Shown: positions 50,685 through 60,268 of the stretch, in pieces
Layout of the letters: every line of letters starts with the position of its first letter
How positions within the stretch are numbered: the first letter of the stretch is position 1
Origin: Azospirillum formosense
Lineage (GTDB): Bacteria > Pseudomonadota > Alphaproteobacteria > Azospirillales > Azospirillaceae
NCBI RefSeq assembly: GCF_040500525.1
Contig: NZ_CP159403.1
Location: 325,001-389,000, forward strand
DNA length: 64,000 bases
Direction: 5' to 3'
Made by a program: the position numbers and the translations under genes
The notes under the pieces: model-generated
Told to the model about the DNA's origin: nothing
The model's database searches: none
What the model saw: only the letters and a program-made list of their open reading frames with translations

Positions 50685-51143
50685 ATGCCGGTGTGGCGCC
50701 GTTACCTCGTGAAGGAACCGACCGGGCGGCTGGTCGAGCTGCCGAGCCGCCAGTACGACCGCGCCGACGACGGCACGGCACCGATCCCCGACTACGCCGG
50801 CCGCTGCGTTGAACTGGTGTCGGCCGTGCTGGTCGGCAAGCAGGGCGCCGCGCCGACGGTGACCGAGGTCGCTTTCACCAAGCTGTATTTCGACCAGTCG
50901 GGATTCGTCGACGCCGCCAAGCGGGAGCGGATGATCCGCCTGATGCTGGAAAGCTGCGCCGACCGGCGCTGCCGCAGGCCGGCCCGGCGGACCGGGGGCA
51001 CCGATTGCAGCGCCCTGGCGGAGCGCGCCGACGCCGCCCGCAGCGAGCTGATGCGCGACTTCGAATGGGCGCCGGCGCCGGCCGAGGTGACCGCCGCGCT
51101 GTTCGTCCTGGGGCCGCCCGGCAGCGCCGCGCCGTTGCACTGA
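50685..51143 (+). CDS. Hypothetical protein, 152 aa
   Basis: The ATG at 50685 has a good GGGAGGCGG site. The product starts MPVWRRYLVKEPTGRLVELP and continues with VTEVAFTKLYFDQSGFVDAAKRER, then a Cys/Arg-rich stretch (CADRRCRRPARR, about 86-97). It looks cytoplasmic and mixed alpha/beta. In-frame extension upstream would run through the FAH promoter and was rejected. No family was recognised. It stands alone, divergent from the FAH gene. Confidence 0.6.
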   Translation: MPVWRRYLVKEPTGRLVELPSRQYDRADDGTAPIPDYAGRCVELVSAVLVGKQGAAPTVTEVAFTKLYFDQSGFVDAAKRERMIRLMLESCADRRCRRPARRTGGTDCSALAERADAARSELMRDFEWAPAPAEVTAALFVLGPPGSAAPLH

Positions 51144-51249
51144 CGCACCCCTTTTGCTCGTCGTCTCCCCCGAAAAGTCACATCCCTCCACCTCTTCCCC
51201 CCTGCCGGGACGCCCCCATATGGCTGCTGGCACAGGAGGAGGAGTCCCG

Positions 51250-51567
51250 ATGCATCGTCGTGCCGCCATCCCCCGCTCGCTGCTCGCCCGGCCCACCCTG
51301 GCCCGTGTGCGGCAGCTCGCGCTGATCGGCACCGGGTGGAGCCTGATCGGCCTGGGCGCCCTGATGTCGCCGTTGCCGGGGCCGTTCGGCTTCCCGGTGG
51401 CCCTGGCCGGCGGGGTGATCCTGCTGCGCAACTCCGCGGACGCCCGCCGCCTGTTCGTTCGGCTGAAGCGCCGCCACCCCCGTCTGCTCAGCCCCGTCGA
51501 GCGCATCCGCGTCAAGCTGCGCCACCGCCGCAACGCCGCCAGGGCCAAGGCCACCGCCACCGCCTGA
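51250..51567 (+). CDS. Small membrane protein, PGPGW-like
   Basis: The 105-aa protein has one long hydrophobic hairpin (about 22-60, ALIGTGWSLIGLGALMSPLP then GPFGFPVALAGGVILLRNS) and a strongly basic C-terminal tail. The PLPGPFGFP turn resembles the PGPGW family of putative membrane proteins, whose function is unknown. GGAGGAG lies just before the ATG at 51250. The basic tail should stay in the cytoplasm. Confidence 0.65.
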   Translation: MHRRAAIPRSLLARPTLARVRQLALIGTGWSLIGLGALMSPLPGPFGFPVALAGGVILLRNSADARRLFVRLKRRHPRLLSPVERIRVKLRHRRNAARAKATATA

Positions 51568-51702
51568 CCGGCACCGCCTGACCCTCGCTGCCTGTCCCCT
51601 TCCGGCCTCTCCCTCACCGCCGGGCGGATCTGCGGACGGGGCGCTGGACAGCGCCGTCCGGCTGCGGCATTCCTGTCCGCTCTGGTGGTCAGGAGGATCA
51701 AG

Positions 51703-52866
51703 GTGAAGTCCGGCAACGCAATCCTGTCGAGCTACGGCACGACGATCTTCGAGGTGATGTCCCGCCTGTCGGACGAGCACAAGGCGATCAACCTCGGCCA
51801 GGGCTTCCCCGACGAGCGCGGGCCCGCCGACGTGCTGGACGTGGCGGCCAAGGCCATCCTGGAGGGCTGGAACCAGTACCCGCCGATGATGGGCACGCCG
51901 GAGCTGCGGCAGGCGGTGGCCGCGCACGGCAAGCGCTTCTACGGGCTGGACATCGACTGGAAGACCGAGGTGATGGTGACCTCCGGCGCCACCGAGGCGC
52001 TGACCGCCAGCCTGCTCGGCCTCATCAATCCGGGCGACGAGGTCGTGCTGTTCCAGCCCATGTACGACAGCTACCTGCCGATCGTCCGGCTGGCCGGCGG
52101 CGTGCCGCGCTTCGTCAGCCTGAAGGCTCCGGACTGGAGCTTCACGCGGGCCGACCTGGAGGCGGTCTTCTCGCCCAAGACCAAGCTCGTCCTTATCAAC
52201 GACCCGCTGAATCCCGCCGCCAAGGTCTTCACCCGCGCGGAACTGGAGTTGCTGGCGGAGTTCGTCCAGCGCTTCGACGCCTTCGCCGTCTGCGACGAGG
52301 TGTACGAGCACATCATCTTCGACGGGCTCGCGCACATCCCGCTGATGACCCTGCCGGGCATGCGCGACCGCTGCCTGAAGATCGGCTCCGCCGGCAAGAC
52401 CTTCTCGCTGACCGGCTGGAAGGTCGGCTACGTCACCGGCGCGCCGCACCTGCTCCAGCCCGTCGCCAAGGCGCACCAGTACATCACCTTCACCACCCCG
52501 CCCAACCTCCAGGCGGCGGTCGCCTTCGGGCTGGGCAAGGACGACTCCTACTTCGCCGGGCTGGCCGAGGGGCTTCAGGCCAAGCGCGACCGGCTGGCCG
52601 ACGGGCTGCGCGCCGTGGGCTTCGAGGTGCTGCCGTCCGCCGGCACCTACTTCGTGGTCGCCGACGTGTCGCCCTTCGGCTTCGAGGGGAACGACGAGGA
52701 TTTCTGCCGCCGCCTGACCGCCGAGGCCGGGGTGACGGCCATCCCCGTCGGCGCCTTCTTCGTCGAGGACGCGCCGCGCAGCTTCATCCGCTTCTGCTTC
52801 TCCAAGAGGGACGAGATCCTCGACGGCGCGGTTGAGCGGCTTTCCGCCTATTTCGCGCGCCGATGA
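51703..52866 (+). CDS. PLP-dependent aminotransferase, class I/II
   Basis: The 387-aa enzyme is a fold-type I aminotransferase. NLGQGFPDERGPADVLDVAA and TSGATEALTASLLGLINPGD mark the N-terminal half. The cofactor site has DEVYEHIIFDG and the Schiff-base lysine in KIGSAGKTFSLTGWKVGY (about residue 233). The layout resembles YbdL-type methionine or kynurenine aminotransferases. The loop reads INDPLNPAAKVF where NPxNPTGKV is usual. The start is the GTG at 51703 because AGGAGG sits 6 bp upstream; the earlier in-frame GTG lies within that site. Substrate unknown. Confidence 0.9.
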   Translation: MKSGNAILSSYGTTIFEVMSRLSDEHKAINLGQGFPDERGPADVLDVAAKAILEGWNQYPPMMGTPELRQAVAAHGKRFYGLDIDWKTEVMVTSGATEALTASLLGLINPGDEVVLFQPMYDSYLPIVRLAGGVPRFVSLKAPDWSFTRADLEAVFSPKTKLVLINDPLNPAAKVFTRAELELLAEFVQRFDAFAVCDEVYEHIIFDGLAHIPLMTLPGMRDRCLKIGSAGKTFSLTGWKVGYVTGAPHLLQPVAKAHQYITFTTPPNLQAAVAFGLGKDDSYFAGLAEGLQAKRDRLADGLRAVGFEVLPSAGTYFVVADVSPFGFEGNDEDFCRRLTAEAGVTAIPVGAFFVEDAPRSFIRFCFSKRDEILDGAVERLSAYFARR

Positions 52867-53013
52867 TGGGTGCGCGTCCCGCATCAACGCGGGATGGAGG
52901 GGCTTGCCCGGCGCTTCCATAGCGTGATACCCCTTGTGCTCTTGGGTCGATGCCGGGCCGGAACGGATCATTGTCCGGACCGGCCGCGGTGGACCGCCTG
53001 TGGAAGAGCCGGG

Positions 53014-54642
53014 ATGCGCCTGCCGATCTCGTTCCGCTGGTGCGTGTTCGCCATCGCCGCCGTCGCGATCACGGTGGTCTGGGGCGCCTACGCGCAGGTG
53101 GTGCGCGAGCTGCTGGACGGCCAGACGCGCGAGGCGGTGGAGAAGGCCGAGACGATGGTCCGGGCCTTCGCCAAGAGCACCCACCGCGCGGTGCATGAGG
53201 TGGACATCACGCTGCGCTCCCTGGCGCTGGAATTCGGCAAGGCCGGCCTGCCCGGCGTCCGCAACTTCCTCGACCAGACGCTTTACGACCCGACGCTGAT
53301 CCATCATTTCACCGTTCTCGACGCCGACGGGGCCGTTCTGCTGCGCAGCGAAGGGCCGGGCGGGCGGGCGAACGAGCGGGACGAGACGGCCTTCGCCTTC
53401 CACCAGGGCACCGGCCGCGACCTGATGCACATCGGCACGCCCTTTCCCGGAACGACCGGCGGCGGGCCGCTTCTGCGCCTCAGCCGGCGGCTGACCGACG
53501 AGGACGGCGGCTTCGCGGGCATCGTGATCGCCAACGTCGATCCCGACGTCCTGGGCGAGTTCTACCAGCAGGCCAATCTGGGGCTGCGGGGGGCGGTGAC
53601 CCTGATCGGTATGGACAAGGTGATCCGCGCCCGCGGCGCCTCGCGGGGCGTCGAGGCGGTCGGCCTCGCCATCCCCCAGTCCCGCCTGTGGGAGGAGATG
53701 AGCCGGTCGCTCTCCGGGGTCTACTGGCAGAAGTCACAGACCGACGGCGTTCTGCGCGCCTTCGCCTACCGCGTGGTGGAGAACTACCCGCTGGTCGCCA
53801 CGGTGGGGGTCGCGCGGGTGGACATCGAGGCGGCGGTGGCCGACCTGCGGAACACGCTGTTCCTGCTGGCGGCGATCCTGACCGTGTCCATCCTTCTGGT
53901 CACGCTGTTCCTTCTGGTGCAGCACCGCACGGCGGAGCGGCTGCGCGCCGCGCTGGCTCTGAACCGCAACTTCCTCGCCCGCGTCAGCCACGAGCTGCGC
54001 ACTCCGCTGAACGCCATCCTCGGCTTCTCGGAAATCATCCGCGACCAGATGCTGGGGCCGCAGGCCGGGGGGCGCTACGCCGACTACGCCCGCGACATCC
54101 ATGAGTCGGGGCGGCACCTGCTGGGGCTGATCAACGACATCATGGACCTGTCGCGGCTCCAGGCGGGGACGCTGCCCCTGCATCCGGAGGACCTCGACGT
54201 CGCGCCGGTCGTGGAATGGGCCTTCCGCATGGTGGCGCCGCAGGCCGAGGCCAAGGGCATCCGGCTGGACTTGAACGTCGAGCCGGGACACCACAGCGTC
54301 TCGGCGGACGAACGCGCCCTGAAACAGATGCTCCTGAACCTGCTGGCCAACGCCGTCACCTTCACGCCGGACGGCGGGCGCATCCTGGTGACGGTCGGTG
54401 GCGGGGCGGACGGCGGATGCCGCGTCCGGGTGACGGACAACGGGATCGGCATGACGCCGGAACAGCTCCTCCAGGCCGCGGAGCCCTTCGGGCAGGCCGA
54501 GGTGCATGTGACGCTGCCGGGGCAGGGCAGCGGGCTGGGGCTGGCCATCGTCCGGTCCCTGATGGAGGCCCATGGCGGGCGCCTGCGCATCGACAGCCGG
54601 CCCGGCGAGGGCAGCCAGTTCACGCTGGAATTTGCCGCCTGA
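53014..54642 (+). CDS. Cache-domain membrane sensor histidine kinase
   Basis: The 542-aa kinase has a first membrane helix (about 6-26), a periplasmic dCache-like sensor (about 30-280, with HHFTVLDADGAVLLRSEGPG and GFAGIVIANVDPDVLGEFYQ), and a second helix (about 287-310). H326 in VSHELRTPLNAILGFSEIIRD is the phosphorylated residue of HisKA. HATPase boxes follow: N in LLNLLANAVTFTPDG, G1 DNGIGMTPEQ and G2 GQGSGLGLAIVRS. No response regulator is adjacent, so the partner is elsewhere. The ATG at 53014 opens at the first helix with GGAAG upstream. Confidence 0.93.
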   Translation: MRLPISFRWCVFAIAAVAITVVWGAYAQVVRELLDGQTREAVEKAETMVRAFAKSTHRAVHEVDITLRSLALEFGKAGLPGVRNFLDQTLYDPTLIHHFTVLDADGAVLLRSEGPGGRANERDETAFAFHQGTGRDLMHIGTPFPGTTGGGPLLRLSRRLTDEDGGFAGIVIANVDPDVLGEFYQQANLGLRGAVTLIGMDKVIRARGASRGVEAVGLAIPQSRLWEEMSRSLSGVYWQKSQTDGVLRAFAYRVVENYPLVATVGVARVDIEAAVADLRNTLFLLAAILTVSILLVTLFLLVQHRTAERLRAALALNRNFLARVSHELRTPLNAILGFSEIIRDQMLGPQAGGRYADYARDIHESGRHLLGLINDIMDLSRLQAGTLPLHPEDLDVAPVVEWAFRMVAPQAEAKGIRLDLNVEPGHHSVSADERALKQMLLNLLANAVTFTPDGGRILVTVGGGADGGCRVRVTDNGIGMTPEQLLQAAEPFGQAEVHVTLPGQGSGLGLAIVRSLMEAHGGRLRIDSRPGEGSQFTLEFAA

Positions 54643-54818
54643 CCCACAGCCGATCCACCTTGCGGGATTTTCCGGGCGGGGCCGCAAAGCCGTGGCGAAA
54701 CCAGGGGCGCTTCGGCATACTCCGCGCCGGTTTGCCGAAAGCGGTGTTTTCGCAGGCCCGGAGTTTTTCGTCGATGCCCGCGCGCCCCGCGCCGGGCGGC
54801 TGGTCCAGGGAAGATCGA

Positions 54819-57800
54819 ATGTTGCGTGCAGTGGCGCGTGTCTGTGCCGTCCTCGTCGCGTCCTCAACCCCCGTCATCGCCGCCGACGCGCCGCCCGAGC
54901 CGGTGCCCTTCGGCGTGTCCTCCGCCGAGGTGGTGGCGGAGCGCGACGTGCCGCAGGCCTGCTTCACCTTCACCGACCGGCTGGAGAAGTCGCGCGCGGT
55001 GAACTACCGCGACTATGTGGAGGTGACGCCCGCCGGCAATGGGGGGGCCGGCGGTGGGGCGGCCTTCGACGGGACCGCCGTCGCCCGCGACCGCACGCTC
55101 TGCGTCGAGGGGCTGAAGCACGGGCAGAGCTACCGCATCACCCTGCGCGACGGCTTGCCGGGCAGCGACGGGAAGCGCCTGCCCAACCCCGACGCGCGCG
55201 ACATCGAGGTGCCGAACCGCAAGCCGGCGCTGGCCTTCCGCGGGGCGGGCTACATCCTCCCGCGCATCGGCGCCGACGGGCTGCCGCTGCGCTCCATCAA
55301 CCTCGACCGGGCGAAGCTGCAGGTGCTGCGGATCAACGACCGCAGCCTTGTCGAGAAAATCTATTTCGGCCGCATCGGCCAGCAGATGTCCGACCACGAG
55401 GTCGGCGAGATCCTCGACCGCTCCGGCCAGGAGGTGTGGCGCGGCGAGATGGCGATCAGCAACAGCCGCAACCAGGCGGTGGTGACGCCCTTTCCGATCG
55501 ACGCCGTCCTGGGCCGGCTGGAGCCCGGCGTCTACATCGCCGTGGCCAGCACCGAGGACATCAAGCCCGGCGGCTGGGACCACAAGGCGACCCAATGGTT
55601 CGTCGTCTCCGACCTCGGCCTGAACGCCATCACCGGCGAGGACGCTCTGGTCGTCTTCGCCCGCTCCGTCAAGGGCGCGACGCCGGAGGCCGGCGTCGAG
55701 CTGCGCCTGCTCGCCCGCAACAACGAGGAGCTGGGCAAGGCGCTGACCGGCGCGGACGGTCTGGCGCGCTTCGACCTCACCGCCCTGCGCGCCGCCGGAC
55801 GGGAGCCGGTGCAGGCGCTGTTCGCCTACCGCGGGGCGGGGGACTTCGGCTTCCTCGACCTTGTGACGCCGACGCTGGCCAACGCGCCCCCGGCGGGCGG
55901 GGCGCCGAACGCGGCGCCGGGCGGCGTCGCGGCCGTGGTCCCGGCGCGCCCGGCCCCCGGCCAGCCCGACGCCTTCCTCTACACCGAGCGCGGCATCTAC
56001 CGCCCCGGCGAGACGGTGCATCTGGCGGCGCTGCTGCGCGACGCCGACGCCAAGCCGGTCACCGGCCGTCCCGTCACGCTGAAGATCCAGCGTCCGGACG
56101 GCTTCGAGGTGGACCGCCGTCCGCTCCCCGAATCCGGCGGCGGCAGCTTCGCCGCCCGCGTCGAGATCCCGGCCAACGCCATGACCGGCACCTGGGCCGT
56201 GACCGCCCACGGCGAGCCGGAGGCCGGAAGCCAGCCCAACACGCTGGGGCCGGTGCTGGGCCGCGCCGAGTTCCTGGTCGAGGACTTCGTGCCGCCGCGC
56301 CTTGAGGTCGCCCTCGCCGCCGAGGCGGCGGAGCTTCCGGCGGACGGCAAGACGACCCTGACCGTCGACGGGCATTTCCTCTACGGCGCCCCGGCGGCGG
56401 GCCTGCCGGGCGAACTGGCGGTGACTCTGCGCGCCGCGGCGAATCCCTACCCGAATCTGCCCGGCTACCGCTTCGGCCTCACCCAGGAGGAGGTGAAGCC
56501 GCTGCGCACCGACCTGCCGGGCTTCACCACCAACCGCAACGGGCAGGCCAAGGCCGACCTCGCGCTGCCCAAGGCGCCGGAGAGCACCAAGCCGCTGGAG
56601 GCGGTGGTCCGCGCCACCCTGCTCGACATCGGGGGCCGCTCGGTCAGCCGCGATCTGGTCCTGCCGGTGCGCCACCAGCCCTTCGCCGTCGGCATCCGCC
56701 CGCGCTTCGAGGGCGACGGCGTGCCGGAGGGCGCCACCGCCGGATTCGACGTGGTGGCGGTCGGGCCGGACGGCCAGCCGATGGACAAGGAGGACCTCTC
56801 CTACGAGCTGTTCGAGGAGGAGTACGACTACGCTTGGTTCGAGGCCAACGGGCGCTGGGACTACAAGGTCACGGTGCGCGACCAGCGGGTGACCGGCGGC
56901 ACGCTCGCCGCCCAGGCGGCCAAGCCAGGCTCGGTGGAGGCCCCGGTGGGCGCCGGCCGTTACCGGCTGGAGGTGTTCGATCCCAAGACCGGCGTGGCGA
57001 GCAGCCTGCGCTTCGCCGCCGGCTGGTGGATGACCCCGACCGCCGGCGAACGTCCCGATCAGGTGGACGTGACCGTCATGCTGCCCGCCTACAAGGGCGG
57101 CGACACCGCCTGGGTCTACGTCAAGCCGCCCTATGACAGCGAGGTGCTGATCACCGTCGCCGACCGCAAGATCCGGCAGGCCTCGACCCGCCGCATCGGG
57201 CCGGAGGGGGCGTTCCTGGAGATCCCCGTCGATCCGACCTGGACCGGCGGCGTCTATGTGCTGGCGACCGCCTTCGGCGCGCCGGACGCGGCGGGCGGCC
57301 CGTCGAAGGGCGTGGCGCGCCGCGCCGTCGGCCTGTCCTGGCTGGCGGTTGACGGGGAGGAGCGGGCGCTGGACGTGCGCGTCGCCGCCCCGGCGCAGAC
57401 CGAGCCCCGCCGCTCCGTCACCGCCGAGGTGGTGGTGGAGGGCGCGCCGGAGGGCCAGCCGGCCTATGTGACGGTCGCCGCGGTGGACGACGCCGTGCTC
57501 CAGCTCACCGACCAGCATTCGCCCAATCCCATCGACCATTATCTCGGCAAGCGCCGCCTCGGCGTGGAGTTGCGCGATTCCTTCGGGCGGCTGATCGATC
57601 CGGCGGTTCTCGACGCCACCCGGACCCGCCCCGGCGCCGCCCCGCGGCTGCGCCAGGTCGGCGTCACCGTTCCCCAGAAATCGGAGCGCGTCGTCTCCCT
57701 GTTCTCCGGCGTGCTGACCGTGGGGCCGGATGGCAAAGTGGCGGTGCCGCTCGACGTTCCCGACTTCCAGGGCCGGCTGCGCCTGATGGCCGTGGCCTGG

Positions 57801-59684
57801 AGCGGGGACAAGCTGGGCCGCTCCGAATCCTCCATGCTGGTCGCCGATCCGGTGCTGGCCGACCTCGGCCTGCCGCGCTTCCTGGCGCCGGGGGACCGGG
57901 CGGTGGTTCCGGTGACGCTCGACAACGTCGCCGGCCCGGCGGGCGCCTACAGCGTCTCCCTGATCGCCAGCGGTGCGGTGTCGCTCAGCGAGGGAACCAT
58001 CGCCGTGCCCGAACTGGGCAAGGGCAAGCGGGCCACCGCCGGGCGGGTCCTGACCGCCAACGGCGTCGGCACGGGGCACATCGCGCTGGACGTGACCGGG
58101 CCGGACGGCCTGCGCATCACGCGCCAGTGGGACATCCCGGTGCGTCCGGCCTCGCCGCTGGTCACCCGCCGCACCACCGCCACGCTGGCCCCGGAGCGCA
58201 GCGTCGAACTGCCCGCCGACCTGCTGAACGGCCTGCGTCCGGAGACCGCGACGGCGGCCCTGTCGCTCGGCAACCTGCCGGACCTCGACATTCCCGGCCT
58301 GCTGACCGCGCTGGAGCGCGGCGGCCCCGGCGGGCTGGAGATGACCGCCAGCCGCGCGCTGCCCCTGCTCTCGCTGGGCGACGTGGCGGTGGCGCTGGGC
58401 GTCGCCTCCGACGAGCGGGTGAAGGCGCGGGTGCAGCGGTCGGTGGACCGCGTGCTGACCTTCCAGCGGATGGACGGCGCCTTCGCCGCCTGGTCGCCGA
58501 AGGGGGAGGCCGATTCCTGGCTGACCGCCTACGCGCTGGACTTCCTGGGCCGCGCCAGGGCCGCCGGCTACCGCGTGCCGGAGGGGCCCTACCGCAAGGG
58601 GCTGGACGGGCTGCGCGGCGCGCTCGACAACGCCTGGGTGGAGGCCGACGAGCAGCCGGCCCGCGCCTACGCGCTCTATGTGCTGGCGCGCGCCAAGATG
58701 ATCGACGCCGGTGCGGTCCGCTATTTCCAGGAGACCTTCTGGGACAAGCTGCAGACCGACTTCGCCCGCGCCCAGGTCGCCACGGCCATCGCCGCGCTGG
58801 GCGACAAGGACCGCGCGGCGGAAGCCTTCGGGCGGCTGTCCGGCGCCCGCGTCGTCTCGGCCAGCCTGCGCGACTACGGCTCGTCCCTGCGCGACGAGGC
58901 CGGCGTGGTGGCCCTGATGGGCGAGAGCGGCGTGGTCGAGCGGGACCGTCTGACCCAGGCGACCGAGCGCCTGTCCAAGACCTACGCCGCCGTCCGCACG
59001 ACCGGCGTGCAGGAGCAGGCGTGGCTTCTCCAGGCGGCCAAGGCGCTGATCGACCGGGCGCCGGCGATGAAGATCGCCCAGAAGGACCAGCAAGGGGCCG
59101 ATCAGGTCGCCGAGGGCGTCAAGCCGCTGTTCCAGCGCATCGATCCCGCCGCCCCGCCGGCCATCCGCAACGCCGGGGGCGAGCCGCTGCGCCAGATCCT
59201 CTCGGTGTCCGGCATCGCCGAGGCGGCGCCGGGGGCGGAGGAGCAGGGGATGACCATCACCCGCGGCCTGTTCGACATGACCGGCCGCCCCGCCGATCCG
59301 GGCGCCGTCCGCCCGAACGACCGGCTGGTGGTGATTCTGGAGGGCAGCGCCTCCGATCCGGTGGACCGGCAGGTCCTGGTGTCCGATCCGCTGCCCGCCG
59401 GCTTCGAGATCGAGGCCGCCCGCTTCGCCGGGGGCGGGGCGCCGCTGGGCGACCTGTCCTGGCTGGGCGAGTTGACCGCGCCGCGCGCCGTCGATTACCG
59501 CGACGACCGTTTCGTCGCCGCGCTCGACATGACCAAGCAGGCGCCGCGCTTCCGTCTGGTCTATCTGGTGCGCGCGGTGACGCCCGGCGACTACGCCCAG
59601 CCCGGCGCCGTGGTGGAGGACCTCTACCGCCCGCACCAGTCGGCCCGCACCGCCGCGTCGCGCCTGCGCGTCCTGCCGGAGTAA
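54819..59684 (+). CDS. Bacterial alpha-2-macroglobulin, thioester motif lost
   Basis: The 1621-aa envelope protein resembles E. coli YfhM and its relatives, which trap foreign proteases. A signal peptide (about 1-21) has no lipobox Cys. MG domains follow, with the marker RGIYRPGETVHLAALLRD near residue 392. The complement-like thioester domain covers about 1140-1420, then the receptor-binding-like end. Where active members have CLEQ followed by TTSRALPLL, this protein reads G1172-L-E-M1175 then TASRALPLL, so both the thioester Cys and Gln are gone. It cannot bind proteases covalently by that route. The usual neighbour pbpC (PBP1C) is absent; a histidine kinase lies upstream. AGGGAAG precedes the ATG. 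Confidence 0.93.
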   Translation: MLRAVARVCAVLVASSTPVIAADAPPEPVPFGVSSAEVVAERDVPQACFTFTDRLEKSRAVNYRDYVEVTPAGNGGAGGGAAFDGTAVARDRTLCVEGLKHGQSYRITLRDGLPGSDGKRLPNPDARDIEVPNRKPALAFRGAGYILPRIGADGLPLRSINLDRAKLQVLRINDRSLVEKIYFGRIGQQMSDHEVGEILDRSGQEVWRGEMAISNSRNQAVVTPFPIDAVLGRLEPGVYIAVASTEDIKPGGWDHKATQWFVVSDLGLNAITGEDALVVFARSVKGATPEAGVELRLLARNNEELGKALTGADGLARFDLTALRAAGREPVQALFAYRGAGDFGFLDLVTPTLANAPPAGGAPNAAPGGVAAVVPARPAPGQPDAFLYTERGIYRPGETVHLAALLRDADAKPVTGRPVTLKIQRPDGFEVDRRPLPESGGGSFAARVEIPANAMTGTWAVTAHGEPEAGSQPNTLGPVLGRAEFLVEDFVPPRLEVALAAEAAELPADGKTTLTVDGHFLYGAPAAGLPGELAVTLRAAANPYPNLPGYRFGLTQEEVKPLRTDLPGFTTNRNGQAKADLALPKAPESTKPLEAVVRATLLDIGGRSVSRDLVLPVRHQPFAVGIRPRFEGDGVPEGATAGFDVVAVGPDGQPMDKEDLSYELFEEEYDYAWFEANGRWDYKVTVRDQRVTGGTLAAQAAKPGSVEAPVGAGRYRLEVFDPKTGVASSLRFAAGWWMTPTAGERPDQVDVTVMLPAYKGGDTAWVYVKPPYDSEVLITVADRKIRQASTRRIGPEGAFLEIPVDPTWTGGVYVLATAFGAPDAAGGPSKGVARRAVGLSWLAVDGEERALDVRVAAPAQTEPRRSVTAEVVVEGAPEGQPAYVTVAAVDDAVLQLTDQHSPNPIDHYLGKRRLGVELRDSFGRLIDPAVLDATRTRPGAAPRLRQVGVTVPQKSERVVSLFSGVLTVGPDGKVAVPLDVPDFQGRLRLMAVAWSGDKLGRSESSMLVADPVLADLGLPRFLAPGDRAVVPVTLDNVAGPAGAYSVSLIASGAVSLSEGTIAVPELGKGKRATAGRVLTANGVGTGHIALDVTGPDGLRITRQWDIPVRPASPLVTRRTTATLAPERSVELPADLLNGLRPETATAALSLGNLPDLDIPGLLTALERGGPGGLEMTASRALPLLSLGDVAVALGVASDERVKARVQRSVDRVLTFQRMDGAFAAWSPKGEADSWLTAYALDFLGRARAAGYRVPEGPYRKGLDGLRGALDNAWVEADEQPARAYALYVLARAKMIDAGAVRYFQETFWDKLQTDFARAQVATAIAALGDKDRAAEAFGRLSGARVVSASLRDYGSSLRDEAGVVALMGESGVVERDRLTQATERLSKTYAAVRTTGVQEQAWLLQAAKALIDRAPAMKIAQKDQQGADQVAEGVKPLFQRIDPAAPPAIRNAGGEPLRQILSVSGIAEAAPGAEEQGMTITRGLFDMTGRPADPGAVRPNDRLVVILEGSASDPVDRQVLVSDPLPAGFEIEAARFAGGGAPLGDLSWLGELTAPRAVDYRDDRFVAALDMTKQAPRFRLVYLVRAVTPGDYAQPGAVVEDLYRPHQSARTAASRLRVLPE

Positions 59685-59696
59685 GGGGGCCCAACG

Positions 59697-59738
59697 AAAA
59701 GCCCCATCGTCCGCCGCGCGCGGGCGATGGGGCTTTTT
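59697..59738. terminator. Terminator of the macroglobulin gene
   Basis: AAAAGCCCCATCG and CGATGGGGCTTTTT form a stem around a GC-rich 15-base loop with a T run. It can also serve the convergent small gene at 59775. Confidence 0.88.
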
Positions 59739-59774
59739 CCATTTCCAAGATGGCCGTTCCAGTCCTGGCCGGTC

Positions 59775-59957
59775 TCAGGCGCTCGTCTTGTGCTCGTCGT
59801 CGCGCTGGCGGGTGACGAGCATCAAAATGGCCACCACGACCGCGAAGAAGGCGGTCAGCGCCACGTAGAACAGCAACGCGACTCCGACCGTCAGGGTGCC
59901 GATCAGCACCATGGCGAGTATCCAGACGCCCAGCGATACGATGGCGCGCGACGACAT
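59775..59957 (-). CDS. Small two-helix membrane protein, 60 aa
   Basis: The product MSSRAIVSLGVWILAMVLIG continues with a second hydrophobic segment (FYVALTAFFAVVVAILMLVT) and ends in a charged RQRDDEHKTSA tail. Two membrane helices fill most of the length. Longer in-frame starts add only Arg-rich sequence. Function unknown; such small proteins are easily missed. Codon use fits the neighbourhood. Confidence 0.6.
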   Translation of the reverse strand: MSSRAIVSLGVWILAMVLIGTLTVGVALLFYVALTAFFAVVVAILMLVTRQRDDEHKTSA

Positions 59958-60268
59958 CGGCTGTCCCAACCCTGTTTGCCGTGACTCCGGTTTGTCCTGC
60001 CCTGTGACCGGCCGTTGCGCCCGGCCATGTCTGGCCCGGTTCCGCCGGCGGCTTAGTTCGTTGAGTGCCCCGAGCCTGCCATAGCTGGGTAGGCACACCG
60101 CCCGTGGCATGCTGTCACAGCGCGCCCGCGCCGCACCCTGGATGGCCATCGGGAGGACGCCCGAAGGGGACCGGCTGCCCGCTTGACAGCAAATGGCAAG
60201 CGCCTTACCTTTACGTAAACGTCAACCCGTGACGATCAAGGGCAATGACGATCAAGGGAAGGGTGGGA
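59958..60268. other. Regulatory gap before MerR-type operon
   Basis: A 311-bp gap with no gene seen. The right part contains the MerR-type promoter and operator (60183-60225); the left part should hold the promoter of the small leftward gene. Confidence 0.45.
60183..60225 (+). promoter_or_regulatory. Promoter with LiuR-like MerR operator
   Basis: TTGACA (60183-60188) is a perfect -35. About 17 bp later lies TACCTT/TTACGT, overlapping the palindrome TTTACGT-AA-ACGTCAA (60210-60225, 6 of 7 positions symmetric). ACGT-containing palindromes of this kind are bound by LiuR-type MerR regulators of acyl-CoA degradation genes, so autoregulation is likely. Confidence 0.55.

Noticed and set aside
54864..59636. 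Very long open frame antisense to the macroglobulin gene
   Set aside because: It is rich in His, Arg, Gly and Ala with no family match and mirrors the G/C third positions of the sense gene. The sense strand has clear macroglobulin motifs.
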